Numbered from the stretch's first letter, positions 8,379 to 16,262 are shown. The stretch: 64,000 nt of DNA from Actinomyces oris (GCF_001937665.1 NZ_MSKL01000009.1:1-64000), one strand, 5' to 3'. The notes: generated by a model from the sequence alone, not told the origin. Numbers and translations: made by a program.

Positions 8379-9104
8379 TCAGTGGTCCTGGCGCCCGTAC
8401 CAGCGGAGGGCCACCACCAGGGAGGCGCCCAGGAGGGCGGGGCAGGCCAGGGCAGCCAGGACGACTGGCACCGGCTCGCCCAGCACCTCGGCCGCGGGTC
8501 CTGCCAGCAGCGGGATACCGCCGTAGAGGGCCCCGGCTCCCGCCCCGAGGCACAGCCCCCACACCCACAGGGCCCGTTCGGGGGCCAGGCACAGGAACAG
8601 GGGCAGCCCGAGGGCCGTGGACAGGCAGATGACGAGCAGGCCGGCCATGAGACCGCCCCAGTCACCGGTGAGAGCGGCCGCCGGTACGCAGACCAGGCCG
8701 GAGAGGAGCACCAGGGCGACCCCCTCGACCCAGCGGGCACCGACCAGCTCGCTGCGCCGCAGCGGCAGCGCCCCGTAGAGGCGCTCCATGTGGTGAGCGG
8801 ACTCGACAGCGCCCTGGGCGTACTGGGCGCACAGTCCCAGGGCGATGCCCACCATCACCGTCGTCTGCAGACGGCCGGCCAGGACGTCCATGGCGATGAA
8901 CGGCGCCAGCGCCAGGGGCAGGAGGAGCAGTGGACCACGACGGCGCAGCACGATGAGGTCGAGTCGCAGCACCGCCCCCACCCCGGCGAGCGCCGTCGCG
9001 CCGCTGCCCTCAGGGCCTGCCGGCCCAGTCGCCGCGGTCGCTCCGATGCCCCGGCTGCTATCGGGCGCTGTCCCCGTCGTCGTCCCCATCATCGTGGCGC
9101 TCAC
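8379..9104 (-). CDS. ABC-2 type permease, second of four paralogues
   Basis: The 241-residue membrane protein starts at GTG 9104, which overlaps the preceding stop codon (GTGA). A low-complexity Gly/Thr/Ala N-terminus is followed by about six hydrophobic segments with MERLYGALPLRRSELVGARW in the loop. This corresponds to the RLYGALPVTR block of the other permeases. The C-terminus is WYGRQDH. It is more divergent than the pair at 6705-8341. Confidence 0.77.
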   Translation of the reverse strand: MSATMMGTTTGTAPDSSRGIGATAATGPAGPEGSGATALAGVGAVLRLDLIVLRRRGPLLLLPLALAPFIAMDVLAGRLQTTVMVGIALGLCAQYAQGAVESAHHMERLYGALPLRRSELVGARWVEGVALVLLSGLVCVPAAALTGDWGGLMAGLLVICLSTALGLPLFLCLAPERALWVWGLCLGAGAGALYGGIPLLAGPAAEVLGEPVPVVLAALACPALLGASLVVALRWYGRQDH

Positions 9105-9814
9105 TGGTCCTGCTTGAGGTAGAGGCGGTGGCTCAGCGCCCACAGGCCGACGAGGGCGCAGGCCCCCAGGGCCAGGAGCAGGCCGTGGCCCGTCGTCGTC
9201 CGCAGTGCAAGGTCCCGGATCGGCCTGAAGCTGAGCACCAGCGCACCCAACCCCGCCAGGACCACGATCGCGTTCGCCCAGACGAGCAGGCCACGCCAAC
9301 GCCCGAAGTGCAGGAACACGGGAATTCCCAGGGCCTGCCCCGTGATGACGACAAGGGGAACGTCGAGCAGATCACCCGGGAGCACACCCAGGGGGAGGCC
9401 TATGGCCGCGTAGAGGGCCGAGGCGGCCAGGAGATGCAGCACCGCGACCGCCCAGTAGGAGTTGACGACGTCGGCCCGGGAGACGGGCAGAGAGGCCAGC
9501 AGACGGTTGATGCCGGAGCGCTCGGCGATCACTCCCGATAGGCCCCCGGCCAGGGCGGCCCCCGTGAGGAATCCGCTGACCGGGACGATACTTCCGGAGA
9601 CGAAGTTGACGGCGCCCATAATGAGGAGAAGGCCGAGGAGGGAGGGCAGAGGACCTCGCAGGCTCAGAAGGTGCAACCGCACCAGCGAGATCACCCGAGC
9701 GCCCCGTCCGGGCCCGGCCGCGGCGCCCCTCGTCATCGAGCCGGCCGGCACCTCGGCCACCGCGGCTGCCTCGGCGGGGTGCTCGCGTAGATCCGCGGTC
9801 ATGAGGTCATTCAC
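9101..9814 (-). CDS. ABC-2 type permease, first of four paralogues
   Basis: The 237-residue protein starts at GTG 9814, which has GGAGG six bases upstream and overlaps the ATPase gene by 8 nt. A Met at 9802 is an alternative. About six hydrophobic segments are visible, with the loop INRLLASLPVSRADVVNSYW matching LYGALPVTR of the other copies. The C-terminus LYLKQDQ is a variant of the RQDH ending. Confidence 0.78.
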   Translation of the reverse strand: MNDLMTADLREHPAEAAAVAEVPAGSMTRGAAAGPGRGARVISLVRLHLLSLRGPLPSLLGLLLIMGAVNFVSGSIVPVSGFLTGAALAGGLSGVIAERSGINRLLASLPVSRADVVNSYWAVAVLHLLAASALYAAIGLPLGVLPGDLLDVPLVVITGQALGIPVFLHFGRWRGLLVWANAIVVLAGLGALVLSFRPIRDLALRTTTGHGLLLALGACALVGLWALSHRLYLKQDQ

Positions 9815-10634
9815 GGCCCGCCTCCTTGGCGATGTGCACGGCAAGGTCCTCGATGGTGGGAGCCTCGACGACGATACGGTCGGCCAGTGCCTCGGCGGTG
9901 TCGGCCGGCATCATGGCCTCCCAGCCCAGCGACGTGCTGCGCAGCCCGAGGCTGGCCTGGCGCACGGCGTCAGTCAGGTGCTCGGGGGTGCCGCGCACGA
10001 GTCGGAAGGAGCCGATGATCTCCTCGGCGGTGCCATTGGCCACGACCCTGCCCCGGCTGAGGATGACCAGGTAGTCGGCCAGCCGATCGAGGTCGGAGGT
10101 GATGTGGGTGGAGAACAGGATGGTGTGCCCCTCCTCCACCATGAACTGGGCGAGCATGTCCACTATCTCGGCTCGGGCCAGGGGGTCCAGTCCACCAGTG
10201 GGCTCGTCGAGGATGAGCAGCTCAGGATCGTGGGCCAGGGCCACCGCCATCTGCAGGCGCATGCCCATGCCCCGGCTGAGCTCCTTGACCTTCTTGGTGG
10301 GGTTGAGGCCCGCGGCCTGGAGCTCGGCGTCGTAGCGCTCCTGGGACCAGGCGGGGTAGAAGCGCCCGATGCCACGGCCCAGGTCCTTCAGGCGCCATTC
10401 GGGGTTGTAGGGCGGGGCGTCGAAGACGACGCCGATGCGCTCATGGCCCAGGGTGGTGGCCGAGCCGGCATCGGGGTGGATCATGCCCAGGGCGGCCTTG
10501 ATGGTGGTGGTCTTCCCCGAGCCGTTGGCCCCGACGAAACCTGTCACGTAGCCGGCGGGGACGGAGAAGGTGACATCGCTGAGGCTGAAGTCCGGGTAGT
10601 GCTTCGTCAGGTGGGAGATCTCGACAGGGTTCAC
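9807..10634 (-). CDS. ABC transporter ATP-binding protein (YtrB-like)
   Basis: The 275-residue ATPase should energise the four permeases encoded downstream. Walker A is GANGSGKTT, the signature region is ELSRGMGMRLQMAVAL, Walker B is LLILDEPTGGLDP and the H-loop is STHITSDLD. The non-canonical signature LSRGMG is common in this regulator-linked exporter class. The start overlaps the GntR gene stop by 4 nt (ATGA). A single ATPase for four permeases implies alternative permease pairs or a four-subunit channel. Confidence 0.9.
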   Translation of the reverse strand: MNPVEISHLTKHYPDFSLSDVTFSVPAGYVTGFVGANGSGKTTTIKAALGMIHPDAGSATTLGHERIGVVFDAPPYNPEWRLKDLGRGIGRFYPAWSQERYDAELQAAGLNPTKKVKELSRGMGMRLQMAVALAHDPELLILDEPTGGLDPLARAEIVDMLAQFMVEEGHTILFSTHITSDLDRLADYLVILSRGRVVANGTAEEIIGSFRLVRGTPEHLTDAVRQASLGLRSTSLGWEAMMPADTAEALADRIVVEAPTIEDLAVHIAKEAGRE

Positions 10635-11032
10635 TGCTTGTCCTTGGAGGTGGTGGAGGTGGTGATGATGGTCTGAAGCATGGTGTGGAGCTCCTCGTCA
10701 CTGAGCTGGGCCAGGCGCGCGCGCTCCACGGCGCGGTCGAGGTGCTCCTCGACCTCCCGCAGCACCTGCTCGCGCACCAGCTCGGAGTCCCGGGGCAGGA
10801 CGAAGTAGCCCTTGCCGGGAACGTTGGCCAGGAAGCCGTCAGTGACGAGGTCGGAGTAGGCGCGGGTGGTGGTGATGACGCTGACACGCAGGTCCCGGGC
10901 CAGAGCCCGGATCGAGGGCAGCATCTCGTCGGCCTCCACCTGGCCCGTCAGGATCGCGTCCCTGACCTGCTGGGCGATCTGCTCGTAGATGGGAACTCCT
11001 GCCGTGTTGGACAGGACGACCGAGAGCGGCAT
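10631..11032 (-). CDS. GntR-family transcriptional regulator (YtrA subfamily)
   Basis: The 133-residue protein has an N-terminal winged helix (PIYEQIAQQVRDAIL ... LPSIRALARDLRVSVITTTRAYSDL) and only a short helical tail, as in YtrA. It is the first gene of the ABC exporter operon and most likely its repressor. In known YtrA systems the regulator responds to envelope-active compounds such as antibiotics. The start at 11032 has GAAGGAG at good distance. Confidence 0.88.
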   Translation of the reverse strand: MPLSVVLSNTAGVPIYEQIAQQVRDAILTGQVEADEMLPSIRALARDLRVSVITTTRAYSDLVTDGFLANVPGKGYFVLPRDSELVREQVLREVEEHLDRAVERARLAQLSDEELHTMLQTIITTSTTSKDKQ

Positions 11033-11040
11033 GGCAACTC

Positions 11041-11085
11041 CTTCTGTACATGCACACTATAGACAGTAGGTGCACAGTGGAGTCA
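11041..11085 (-). promoter_or_regulatory. Candidate promoter/operator of the GntR-ABC operon
   Basis: The spacer just upstream of the regulator is locally AT-rich. On the minus strand it holds TATAGT as a possible -10, with the imperfect inverted repeat CTACTGT-CTATAGTG and two TGTGCA/GTGCAC elements. YtrA-type regulators bind inverted repeats in this position. The assignment is inference. Confidence 0.35.
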
Positions 11086-11292
11086 AGTGCTGTTCCACCC
11101 GCATACTGCGGGATACCGGCGGTCAGGGGCGGTGCAGGCCGACTCAGAGACGACCCCGGCGACCGGGCCCAGGAGCAGACCCAGTCGCCGGGTTCAGGAA
11201 CAGGTCCGGTCACCGCGCCCCTCAGACGCCGCCACTGCTCGCTGTGGACTGCCGCTACGGCACCGGATGGGGAAGGCGGGGCGAGTCCGGAC

Positions 11293-11973
11293 TCAGTCCC
11301 CGTTTCCCTGGAGACGGGTCTCGGTATTGGTCCCGAAATCCTCCACCTTCGGAGTGTTGCCGGCCCAGACCACCTCCGCGCCGCTTCCCTTGATGACGAC
11401 GCGGTCGACGTCCTTGACGTAGACAGTCACGTTGCTACCGGAGACGGTCAGCAGGCCGACGTAGTCGACGAAGACCTTCGTGTTGCTGGCGGTGACACTG
11501 AGACTATCCACGTCACCCTCGATGCGGACGTCGTCGTTGGACTTGTCCAGGAGCATGGACGGGTTCGCCGAGACGGTCCGGTCCACGAACTCGAGGTCGC
11601 TCAGCCAGTCGCTGTCGGTGATGGACGCCCGAGCACCGGGACGGTCGCCGCTTGCGGGCTGGGCGCTGGCCACCGGGGCGCTGGCCGCGGGGGCGCTGGA
11701 ACCGACGGCGGTAGGCGAGGTTTGTTCCTGCGCACTCGGCGCAGTGGTCTCCGATTGGGGCGCCTGGGAGTCGGTCGTCGCCGTCGTAGCCTGGGAGGCG
11801 GCCGCCGACTGCTTCGGGGCCGATTCCTCCTGGCCCGCTGCTGCGGCGGTCTCCTGGTCGGACGAGCCTCCGCCGACGGAGATGGAGCAGGCGCTGATGC
11901 CGGTCAGGGACAGGGCCACGAGGATGACGGCGGCCGTACGACGGGGACGGAGGGGATGAGTGGTCGGGGACAT
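11293..11973 (-). CDS. Lipoprotein with DUF3060-like repeats
   Basis: The 226-residue exported lipoprotein has lipobox ISAC (Cys 29), followed by SISVGGGSS, almost the same mature N-terminus as the other two lipoproteins of this locus. A Ser/Thr/Ala/Gln-rich linker of about 100 residues precedes a domain of short beta repeats (VRIEGDVDSLSVTASNTKVFVDYVG, LLTVSGSNVTVYVKDVD, RVVIKGSGAEVVWAGN) like DUF3060. Such repeats probably stack as a small beta-solenoid outside the cell. The start at 11973 has GGAGAAG. The gene is 73 bp behind the OmpA-type gene and is probably cotranscribed with it. Confidence 0.8.
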   Translation of the reverse strand: MSPTTHPLRPRRTAAVILVALSLTGISACSISVGGGSSDQETAAAAGQEESAPKQSAAASQATTATTDSQAPQSETTAPSAQEQTSPTAVGSSAPAASAPVASAQPASGDRPGARASITDSDWLSDLEFVDRTVSANPSMLLDKSNDDVRIEGDVDSLSVTASNTKVFVDYVGLLTVSGSNVTVYVKDVDRVVIKGSGAEVVWAGNTPKVEDFGTNTETRLQGNGD

Positions 11974-12046
11974 GGTTCTTCTCCGGTATTCAGATGCGGT
12001 GTGGGTGGGCGGGCGATATGACGAGCCGACCTGGTGGTCGGACGGT

Positions 12047-13288
12047 TCAGAAGGTCGGAACGAAGACCTCGACGCGGCGGTTGAGGCGACGACCGCCGGG
12101 GTTGTCGGATCCGTCGGGGTTCTCGTTGGGGGCTACCGGCTTGGTCTCGCCGAAGCCGACGGATTCGATCGAGGCGGTGACGCCGTCGGACTTCAGGGCG
12201 CCTGAGACGGCCTGCGCCCGCTGCTCGGAGAGGGTCTGGTTGGAGGCGTCGTCGGAGACGGAGTCGGTGTGGCCCTGCACCTGGACCTTGGGGGCCTTGG
12301 AGTCCTTGAGGACGGTGGCCAGGTTGGTCAGGGTGGTCGAGGCGTCGGAGCGCAGGTCGGATGAGCCGAAGTCGAACAGGACGCTGTCCTCCAGGGTGAT
12401 GACGGTGCCGCAGGACTGCACCGGCTTGGCGGCGTCGATGGAGGGGAAGGTGCCGACCTTGCCGGCCTTGGGGACCGGCTTGGCGGAGATCGAGGAGCCG
12501 TCGACGATGGCGCTGCCGTCACCGAGGTTGGTGATGGAGACCTTGCCGTCGGAGTAGGTTCCCGAGCCGTCACCGTTGTTGGTGATGGAGACCTTGCCGT
12601 CGGAGTAGGTTCCCGAGCCGTCACCGTTGAGGGTGATGGACTCACCGGTGGAGGAGTCGCTGTAGGTCCCTGAGCCGTCGCCGTTGACAGTGACCGAGAC
12701 GTGACCGTCGCTGTAGGTGCCCGATCCGTCACCGTTGACAGTGATGGAGACCTTGCCGTCGGAGTAGGTCCCTGAGCCGTCACCGTTGTTGGTGATGGAG
12801 ACCTTGCCGTCGCTGAAGGTGCCCGAGCCGTCACCGTTGTTGGTGACCGAGGTGGATCCCGAGCTCGTGGTCATCGAGCCGTCGCCGCCCAGGACCGTCG
12901 AGCCGGAGACGAGCGATCCGCTCGCGTCGCAGCGGGCGGGCCTGACGGTAACGCCGGGCTGGGAGGTGATGGAGCGCGTGAGGTCCGGGGTGAAGACTCC
13001 GGTGGACTGGGTGAGCAGACTGAGGTCGGGCAGCGAGATCATGGGGATCGGGGGGATCTGTCCGGGCTCGTAGCCGGCAACGGCCTGCCCCGAGGAGCCC
13101 GCCGTTCCCGTCGCCGAGGCGGCGGCCCCGTCCGTGGTTCCGGCAGAGCCCTCGGAGTCCGAGGTGACCTGGGTCTGCGACTTCTGAGCCTGCGACGATG
13201 AACCGCCTCCGACGGACAGGGAGCACCCGCTCAGCGCGAGGGCGGCGATCAGGGAGAGGGAGGGCAGGGAGATGAGTGCTTTCGTCAT
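12047..13288 (-). CDS. Lipoprotein with Gly/Asp repeats and C-terminal OmpA-like domain
   Basis: The 413-residue protein has a signal sequence ending LALSGC, then SLSVGGGSS. Residues about 145-258 are seven copies of a 17-residue repeat of the form VSITNNGDGSGTYSDGK. The last 120 residues are an OmpA domain (VLFDFGSSDLRSDA, VQGHTDSVSDD, NQTLSEQRAQAVSGAL, FGETKPVAPNE, RRLNRRVEVFV). The NxxLSxxRAxxV motif and the preceding Asp fit peptidoglycan binding. It would tie the membrane lipid anchor to the wall. I chose the ATG at 13288 because the lipobox follows at the right distance. A TGTCGCAG palindrome lies 43-64 bp upstream. OmpA domains are unusual in lipoproteins of Gram-positive organisms. 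Confidence 0.85.
   Translation of the reverse strand: MTKALISLPSLSLIAALALSGCSLSVGGGSSSQAQKSQTQVTSDSEGSAGTTDGAAASATGTAGSSGQAVAGYEPGQIPPIPMISLPDLSLLTQSTGVFTPDLTRSITSQPGVTVRPARCDASGSLVSGSTVLGGDGSMTTSSGSTSVTNNGDGSGTFSDGKVSITNNGDGSGTYSDGKVSITVNGDGSGTYSDGHVSVTVNGDGSGTYSDSSTGESITLNGDGSGTYSDGKVSITNNGDGSGTYSDGKVSITNLGDGSAIVDGSSISAKPVPKAGKVGTFPSIDAAKPVQSCGTVITLEDSVLFDFGSSDLRSDASTTLTNLATVLKDSKAPKVQVQGHTDSVSDDASNQTLSEQRAQAVSGALKSDGVTASIESVGFGETKPVAPNENPDGSDNPGGRRLNRRVEVFVPTF
12505..12860 (-). repeat. 51-bp tandem coding repeat (17-residue unit, about 7 copies)
   Basis: In-frame tandem repeats inside the OmpA-type lipoprotein gene. The DNA units are very similar (GTCACCGTTG/CTCGGGAACC-type blocks recur every 51 bp, one copy with a 6-nt insertion). 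Copy number can therefore be expected to vary between strains. Confidence 0.85.
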
Positions 13289-13330
13289 GCCCCGAACGTT
13301 ACTGAATCGTTGTCGCTGCGCGGTTCCCAC

Positions 13331-13352
13331 CCTGTCGCAGTCCTGCGACAGG
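13331..13352. promoter_or_regulatory. Perfect 10-bp inverted repeat, candidate response-regulator operator
   Basis: CCTGTCGCAG and CTGCGACAGG are separated by 2 bp. The site lies between the stop of the kinase gene and the start of the OmpA-type lipoprotein gene. The same core occurs at 16062-16079, upstream of the other transcription unit of this locus. Confidence 0.6.
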
Positions 13353-13406
13353 CCCCAGTGGGGTGACAGGGGCGTCCTCAGCCTCGACCGCCGGCACACC
13401 AAGCGC

Positions 13407-14630
13407 TCACGGCGTATCCGATGGGCCCGCCACGGGCAGGCTCAGCCAGACGCGGGTTCCCACACCCTCACGGGAGGCCATGCGCACGCTGCCGCCGTGG
13501 CGGCGCACGATCGTGGAGACCAGCGCCAGCCCCAGCCCCGAGCCCGGCAGGCCCCGGGCGTTGCCGGCCCGGGCCAGCTCGCTCCACACCGCCGGCAGGT
13601 CCGCCTGCGGCACCCCGATCCCGGTGTCGGCCACCTCGATGGTGACGGTTCCGGACTCCTCCCGACCGCGCACCTCCACGGTCCCGCCGGGCCGGGTGTA
13701 CTTCGAGGCGTTGGAGATGACGTTGTAGACGGCCGAGTACAGCAGGTCGCCGTCACCGCGCACATGCGACAGCGGCCACGGCACCTGGGGCAGATCCAGG
13801 CGGATCTTGGGTGCGCCGCCACGCGCCACCCCCTCCTCACCGACCGCATGGGCGGCGTCGTGGACGGTCTCGGCGATATCGACGTCCTCCAGTGAGAGTG
13901 CGGCCGTCTCCAGGTCGGCCAGCTTGCGCAGGTCCGTCACCAAGCGCCCCATACGGCGGGCCTGGGCGTCGACGACGTCGACCCGGGCCTGCAGCTCCTG
14001 GGGCCGGGCCTGTGGCAGGTCGGCGACGGCGGCCCGCACCGCCGTCAGCGGATTCTTCAGCTCATGGTCCAGTCGACGCAGGAACTGCTGGTGACGGGAC
14101 CACGCCTCCTCCTGGGCCTGACGTCGCCCCTGCTGCACCGCCAGGCGCAGCCTGCGGCGAATCACGGTCACAGTCAGGGCAACCAGCAGCAGAACGATCC
14201 CGATCTCCGCTACCACCAGTGGCATCGCCGTCGAGACGACCAGCGGGTCCAGTCCGAGGATCGCATAGGAGACCACCGCCGCAACGGCAACGGCCACCAC
14301 CGCCAGCACCCATCCGATCCAGGCGATCCGCCGGGGCTTCTTCGTCGCGGGGTCCAGGTGGGTCGGGGCGGCTTCGGCGACGACTCCGGCCAAGGGCTCG
14401 ACGGGTTGGGGTTCGGCCGCAGCCTGCTGGCGGCCCACCGGATCCCCCGCCATCGAGTAGCCGACCGGCGGCGCGCCCTGCGCTGCAGGCCGGGTGACCG
14501 GCATGGTGCGCGGCCCACCCGTGTCCACCGCCGGCTCCAGGTAACGGGTGCGGCCGTCCTGCACGGGCGCCGCGCGCGGTGGAACCGAGGGTGGCAGCTG
14601 CGGCGACGGTGGTATCGGCGACAGGCTCAT
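13407..14630 (-). CDS. Sensor histidine kinase, intramembrane-sensing architecture
   Basis: The 407-residue kinase begins with a Pro/Ala-rich cytoplasmic stretch of about 100 residues. Two transmembrane segments (about 101-122 and 135-158) are joined by only some ten residues, so there is almost no extracellular domain. A dimerisation/phosphoacceptor box follows with HELKNPLT (His about 189). The ATPase domain has NASKYTRPGG, ADTGIGVP and GSGLGLAL. Kinases of this shape usually sense inside the membrane or through a partner protein; the neighbouring lipoproteins are obvious candidates. The start overlaps the regulator stop by 4 nt (ATGA). Confidence 0.88.
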   Translation of the reverse strand: MSLSPIPPSPQLPPSVPPRAAPVQDGRTRYLEPAVDTGGPRTMPVTRPAAQGAPPVGYSMAGDPVGRQQAAAEPQPVEPLAGVVAEAAPTHLDPATKKPRRIAWIGWVLAVVAVAVAAVVSYAILGLDPLVVSTAMPLVVAEIGIVLLLVALTVTVIRRRLRLAVQQGRRQAQEEAWSRHQQFLRRLDHELKNPLTAVRAAVADLPQARPQELQARVDVVDAQARRMGRLVTDLRKLADLETAALSLEDVDIAETVHDAAHAVGEEGVARGGAPKIRLDLPQVPWPLSHVRGDGDLLYSAVYNVISNASKYTRPGGTVEVRGREESGTVTIEVADTGIGVPQADLPAVWSELARAGNARGLPGSGLGLALVSTIVRRHGGSVRMASREGVGTRVWLSLPVAGPSDTP

Positions 14631-15397
14631 GCCCGGACCTCGGCCCGGAATCGGTAGCCGACGGAGGGAACCGTCTCGATGTAGATGGGGTGGGCGGCGT
14701 CGTCGCCCAGAGCCTGGCGGATCTCGCGGATACGGTGGTCGACGGCGCGCGTCGAGGTGGCGAAGTCGATGCCCCACAGGGAGGCCAGCAGGTCGTCACG
14801 GGTGTGGAGCTCACCGGGATGGCTCATGAGGTAGTCCAGGAGCATCGTCGCCTTCGGGGTGAGCGTCACCTCGCGCCCCGACAGGGTCACTCGCCGCGAG
14901 GTCCGCTCCAGGAGCAGCTCTCCGGCCATGAGCCGGGAGGCGGAGGTCAGCGGCTGGGCCACGCCACGGGTGCGACGCAGCACCGCGCGGATCCGGGAGG
15001 CGAGCTCGGCGGGGTCGAAGGGCTTGGACAGGTAGTCGTCGGCGCCGTCGTCCAGGGCCGAGACCCGCTCGTAGGAGGCGTCCACCTGGGTGAGCAGGAT
15101 GATGGGGGTCCAGGCCCCACCGGCCCTGACCCGCCGCACCAGCTCCCGCCCGTCCATCCTGGGCATGAGGACGTCGGAGACGATGATGTCCACCTGGAAG
15201 GAGGCCAGGAGGTCCAGGGCCTCCACCCCGTCCGAGGCGAGCAGGACCCGGCACCCGCCGCGCTCCAGGTAGGGGCCCAGCGAGCGGCGGATGGGGGCCT
15301 CGTCGTCGACGAGCAGGACGGTGGCGGACGGAGCCGGGGCAGCGGGCTGGGTCACGGCAGTCTCACTGGCTGAGCTTCCCGGTGGTGTTGTTGGCAC
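14627..15397 (-). CDS. OmpR/PhoB-family response regulator
   Basis: The receiver domain (VLLVDDEAPIRR, phosphoacceptor in VSDVLMPRMDG, conserved Thr in ILLTQVD, Lys in LSKPFDP) is followed by a winged-helix DNA-binding domain (SGREVTLTPKATMLLDYLM ... TRAVDHRIREIRQALGD ... VPSVGYRF). GTG 15397 has AGGA six bases upstream and gives 256 residues, overlapping the preceding lipoprotein gene by 35 nt; GTG 15355 is an alternative. It is the partner of the kinase at 13407-14630. The shared TGTCGCAG palindromes upstream of both units are its likely targets. OmpR-type regulators bind half-sites one turn apart, and 16052-16069 shows GTCGCAG twice at 11-bp spacing. Confidence 0.9.
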   Translation of the reverse strand: MPTTPPGSSASETAVTQPAAPAPSATVLLVDDEAPIRRSLGPYLERGGCRVLLASDGVEALDLLASFQVDIIVSDVLMPRMDGRELVRRVRAGGAWTPIILLTQVDASYERVSALDDGADDYLSKPFDPAELASRIRAVLRRTRGVAQPLTSASRLMAGELLLERTSRRVTLSGREVTLTPKATMLLDYLMSHPGELHTRDDLLASLWGIDFATSTRAVDHRIREIRQALGDDAAHPIYIETVPSVGYRFRAEVRA

Positions 15398-15980
15398 CGG
15401 TGTCCTGGATCGTCGGGTCGTCGCCCAGCCAGTGGACGGTGACGCCCGAGCCCATGATGTTGAGGTGGTCGATGTCGCGGGCGTAGACGGTGACGTTGGA
15501 GCCCTGGACGGTGAGGTCGTCGATGTCCTCGGCAGCGATCTTGACGTCAGAGCCCTGAACCGTCAGCTTCTCGAGGTCGCCGACCAGGTTGAGCGTCGTT
15601 CCGGATCCCTGGACGGAGTAAGTGCCGGAGACCTCGGTGCGCTGCCCATTGCTCTGGATGTCCTTCCAGGTGGCGTCCGTGATGGGGGCGTCGTCACCGT
15701 CCTTGTCGTCGTCGTGATCGCCGTCCTTGCTGCTGGAGGCGGCGGGGGCCTGAGCCGAGCCGCCGGAGGAGGTCTGGGAGTCGGCCGTCGCAGCCTCCTT
15801 GGCATCGGTCTTGGACGAGTCCTTGGAGCCGGCGCCCTGAGAGTCCTTCTGCTCGGCCTGGGCGGCCGGCGTACCGGAGTCCCCGGAGCCGGAACCGTTG
15901 ACGGACAGGGAGCAGGCGCCCAGACTCAGGGACAGGGCCAAAGCAGCAGTGCCGGCGAGAACAATCTTGGGCAGACGCAT
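15363..15980 (-). CDS. Lipoprotein with DUF3060-like repeats, first gene of the two-component unit
   Basis: The 205-residue lipoprotein has a signal sequence ending LSLGAC and mature start SLSVNGSGS. A Ser/Asp/Lys-rich linker is followed by short beta repeats (LNLVGDLEKLTVQGSDVKIA, AEDIDDLTVQGSNVTVYARD, IDHLNIMGSGVTVHWLGDDP). It is paralogous to the lipoprotein at 11293-11973. It precedes the regulator and kinase genes and overlaps the regulator start, so it belongs to the same transcript. AGAGGA lies before the ATG at 15980. A role as extracytoplasmic partner of the kinase is inferred from position only. Confidence 0.82.
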   Translation of the reverse strand: MRLPKIVLAGTAALALSLSLGACSLSVNGSGSGDSGTPAAQAEQKDSQGAGSKDSSKTDAKEAATADSQTSSGGSAQAPAASSSKDGDHDDDKDGDDAPITDATWKDIQSNGQRTEVSGTYSVQGSGTTLNLVGDLEKLTVQGSDVKIAAEDIDDLTVQGSNVTVYARDIDHLNIMGSGVTVHWLGDDPTIQDTGANNTTGKLSQ

Positions 15981-16050
15981 GATGGGATCCTCTCAGGAAA
16001 CGTGTGGGGAGTTGTACAAAAAATACAATACCGGCCGATTGTCCCCTCCT

Positions 16051-16080
16051 CGTCGCAGTACTGTCGCAGAACTGCGACAC
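16051..16080. promoter_or_regulatory. Inverted repeat plus extra half-site, candidate response-regulator operator
   Basis: TGTCGCAG (16062-16069) and CTGCGACA (16072-16079) are separated by 2 bp. A further GTCGCAG half-site lies at 16052-16058, exactly 11 bp from the first. The site is 71-100 bp upstream of the lipoprotein start at 15980. The AT-rich stretch between them (TATTGTATTTTTTGTAC on the minus strand) probably holds the promoter. Confidence 0.55.
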
Positions 16081-16116
16081 AGGCCGCGACGATGATCACG
16101 GGGCACCCAGCTTGCG

Positions 16117-16262
16117 CGTGTGGGGACATTCTGCGCCAACGAGGACCCTTACGTACGGTCGGGGACATTCGACGCCGTCGGGGACAGGAATCCGGTCCCC
16201 GGACGCGCGGACTGTCCCCGACCGGAGGAAGACGCACCCCGGCGCGCAGAATGTCCCCGGCT
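16117..16262. repeat. Dispersed intergenic repeat A, copy 1
   Basis: About 145 bp with several GGGGACATTC/GAATGTCCCC elements and the core CGACGCCGTCGGGGACAG. Related copies lie at 51484-51626 and, inverted, at 62366-62480. This copy lies between topA and the lipoprotein/two-component unit. Confidence 0.75.
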
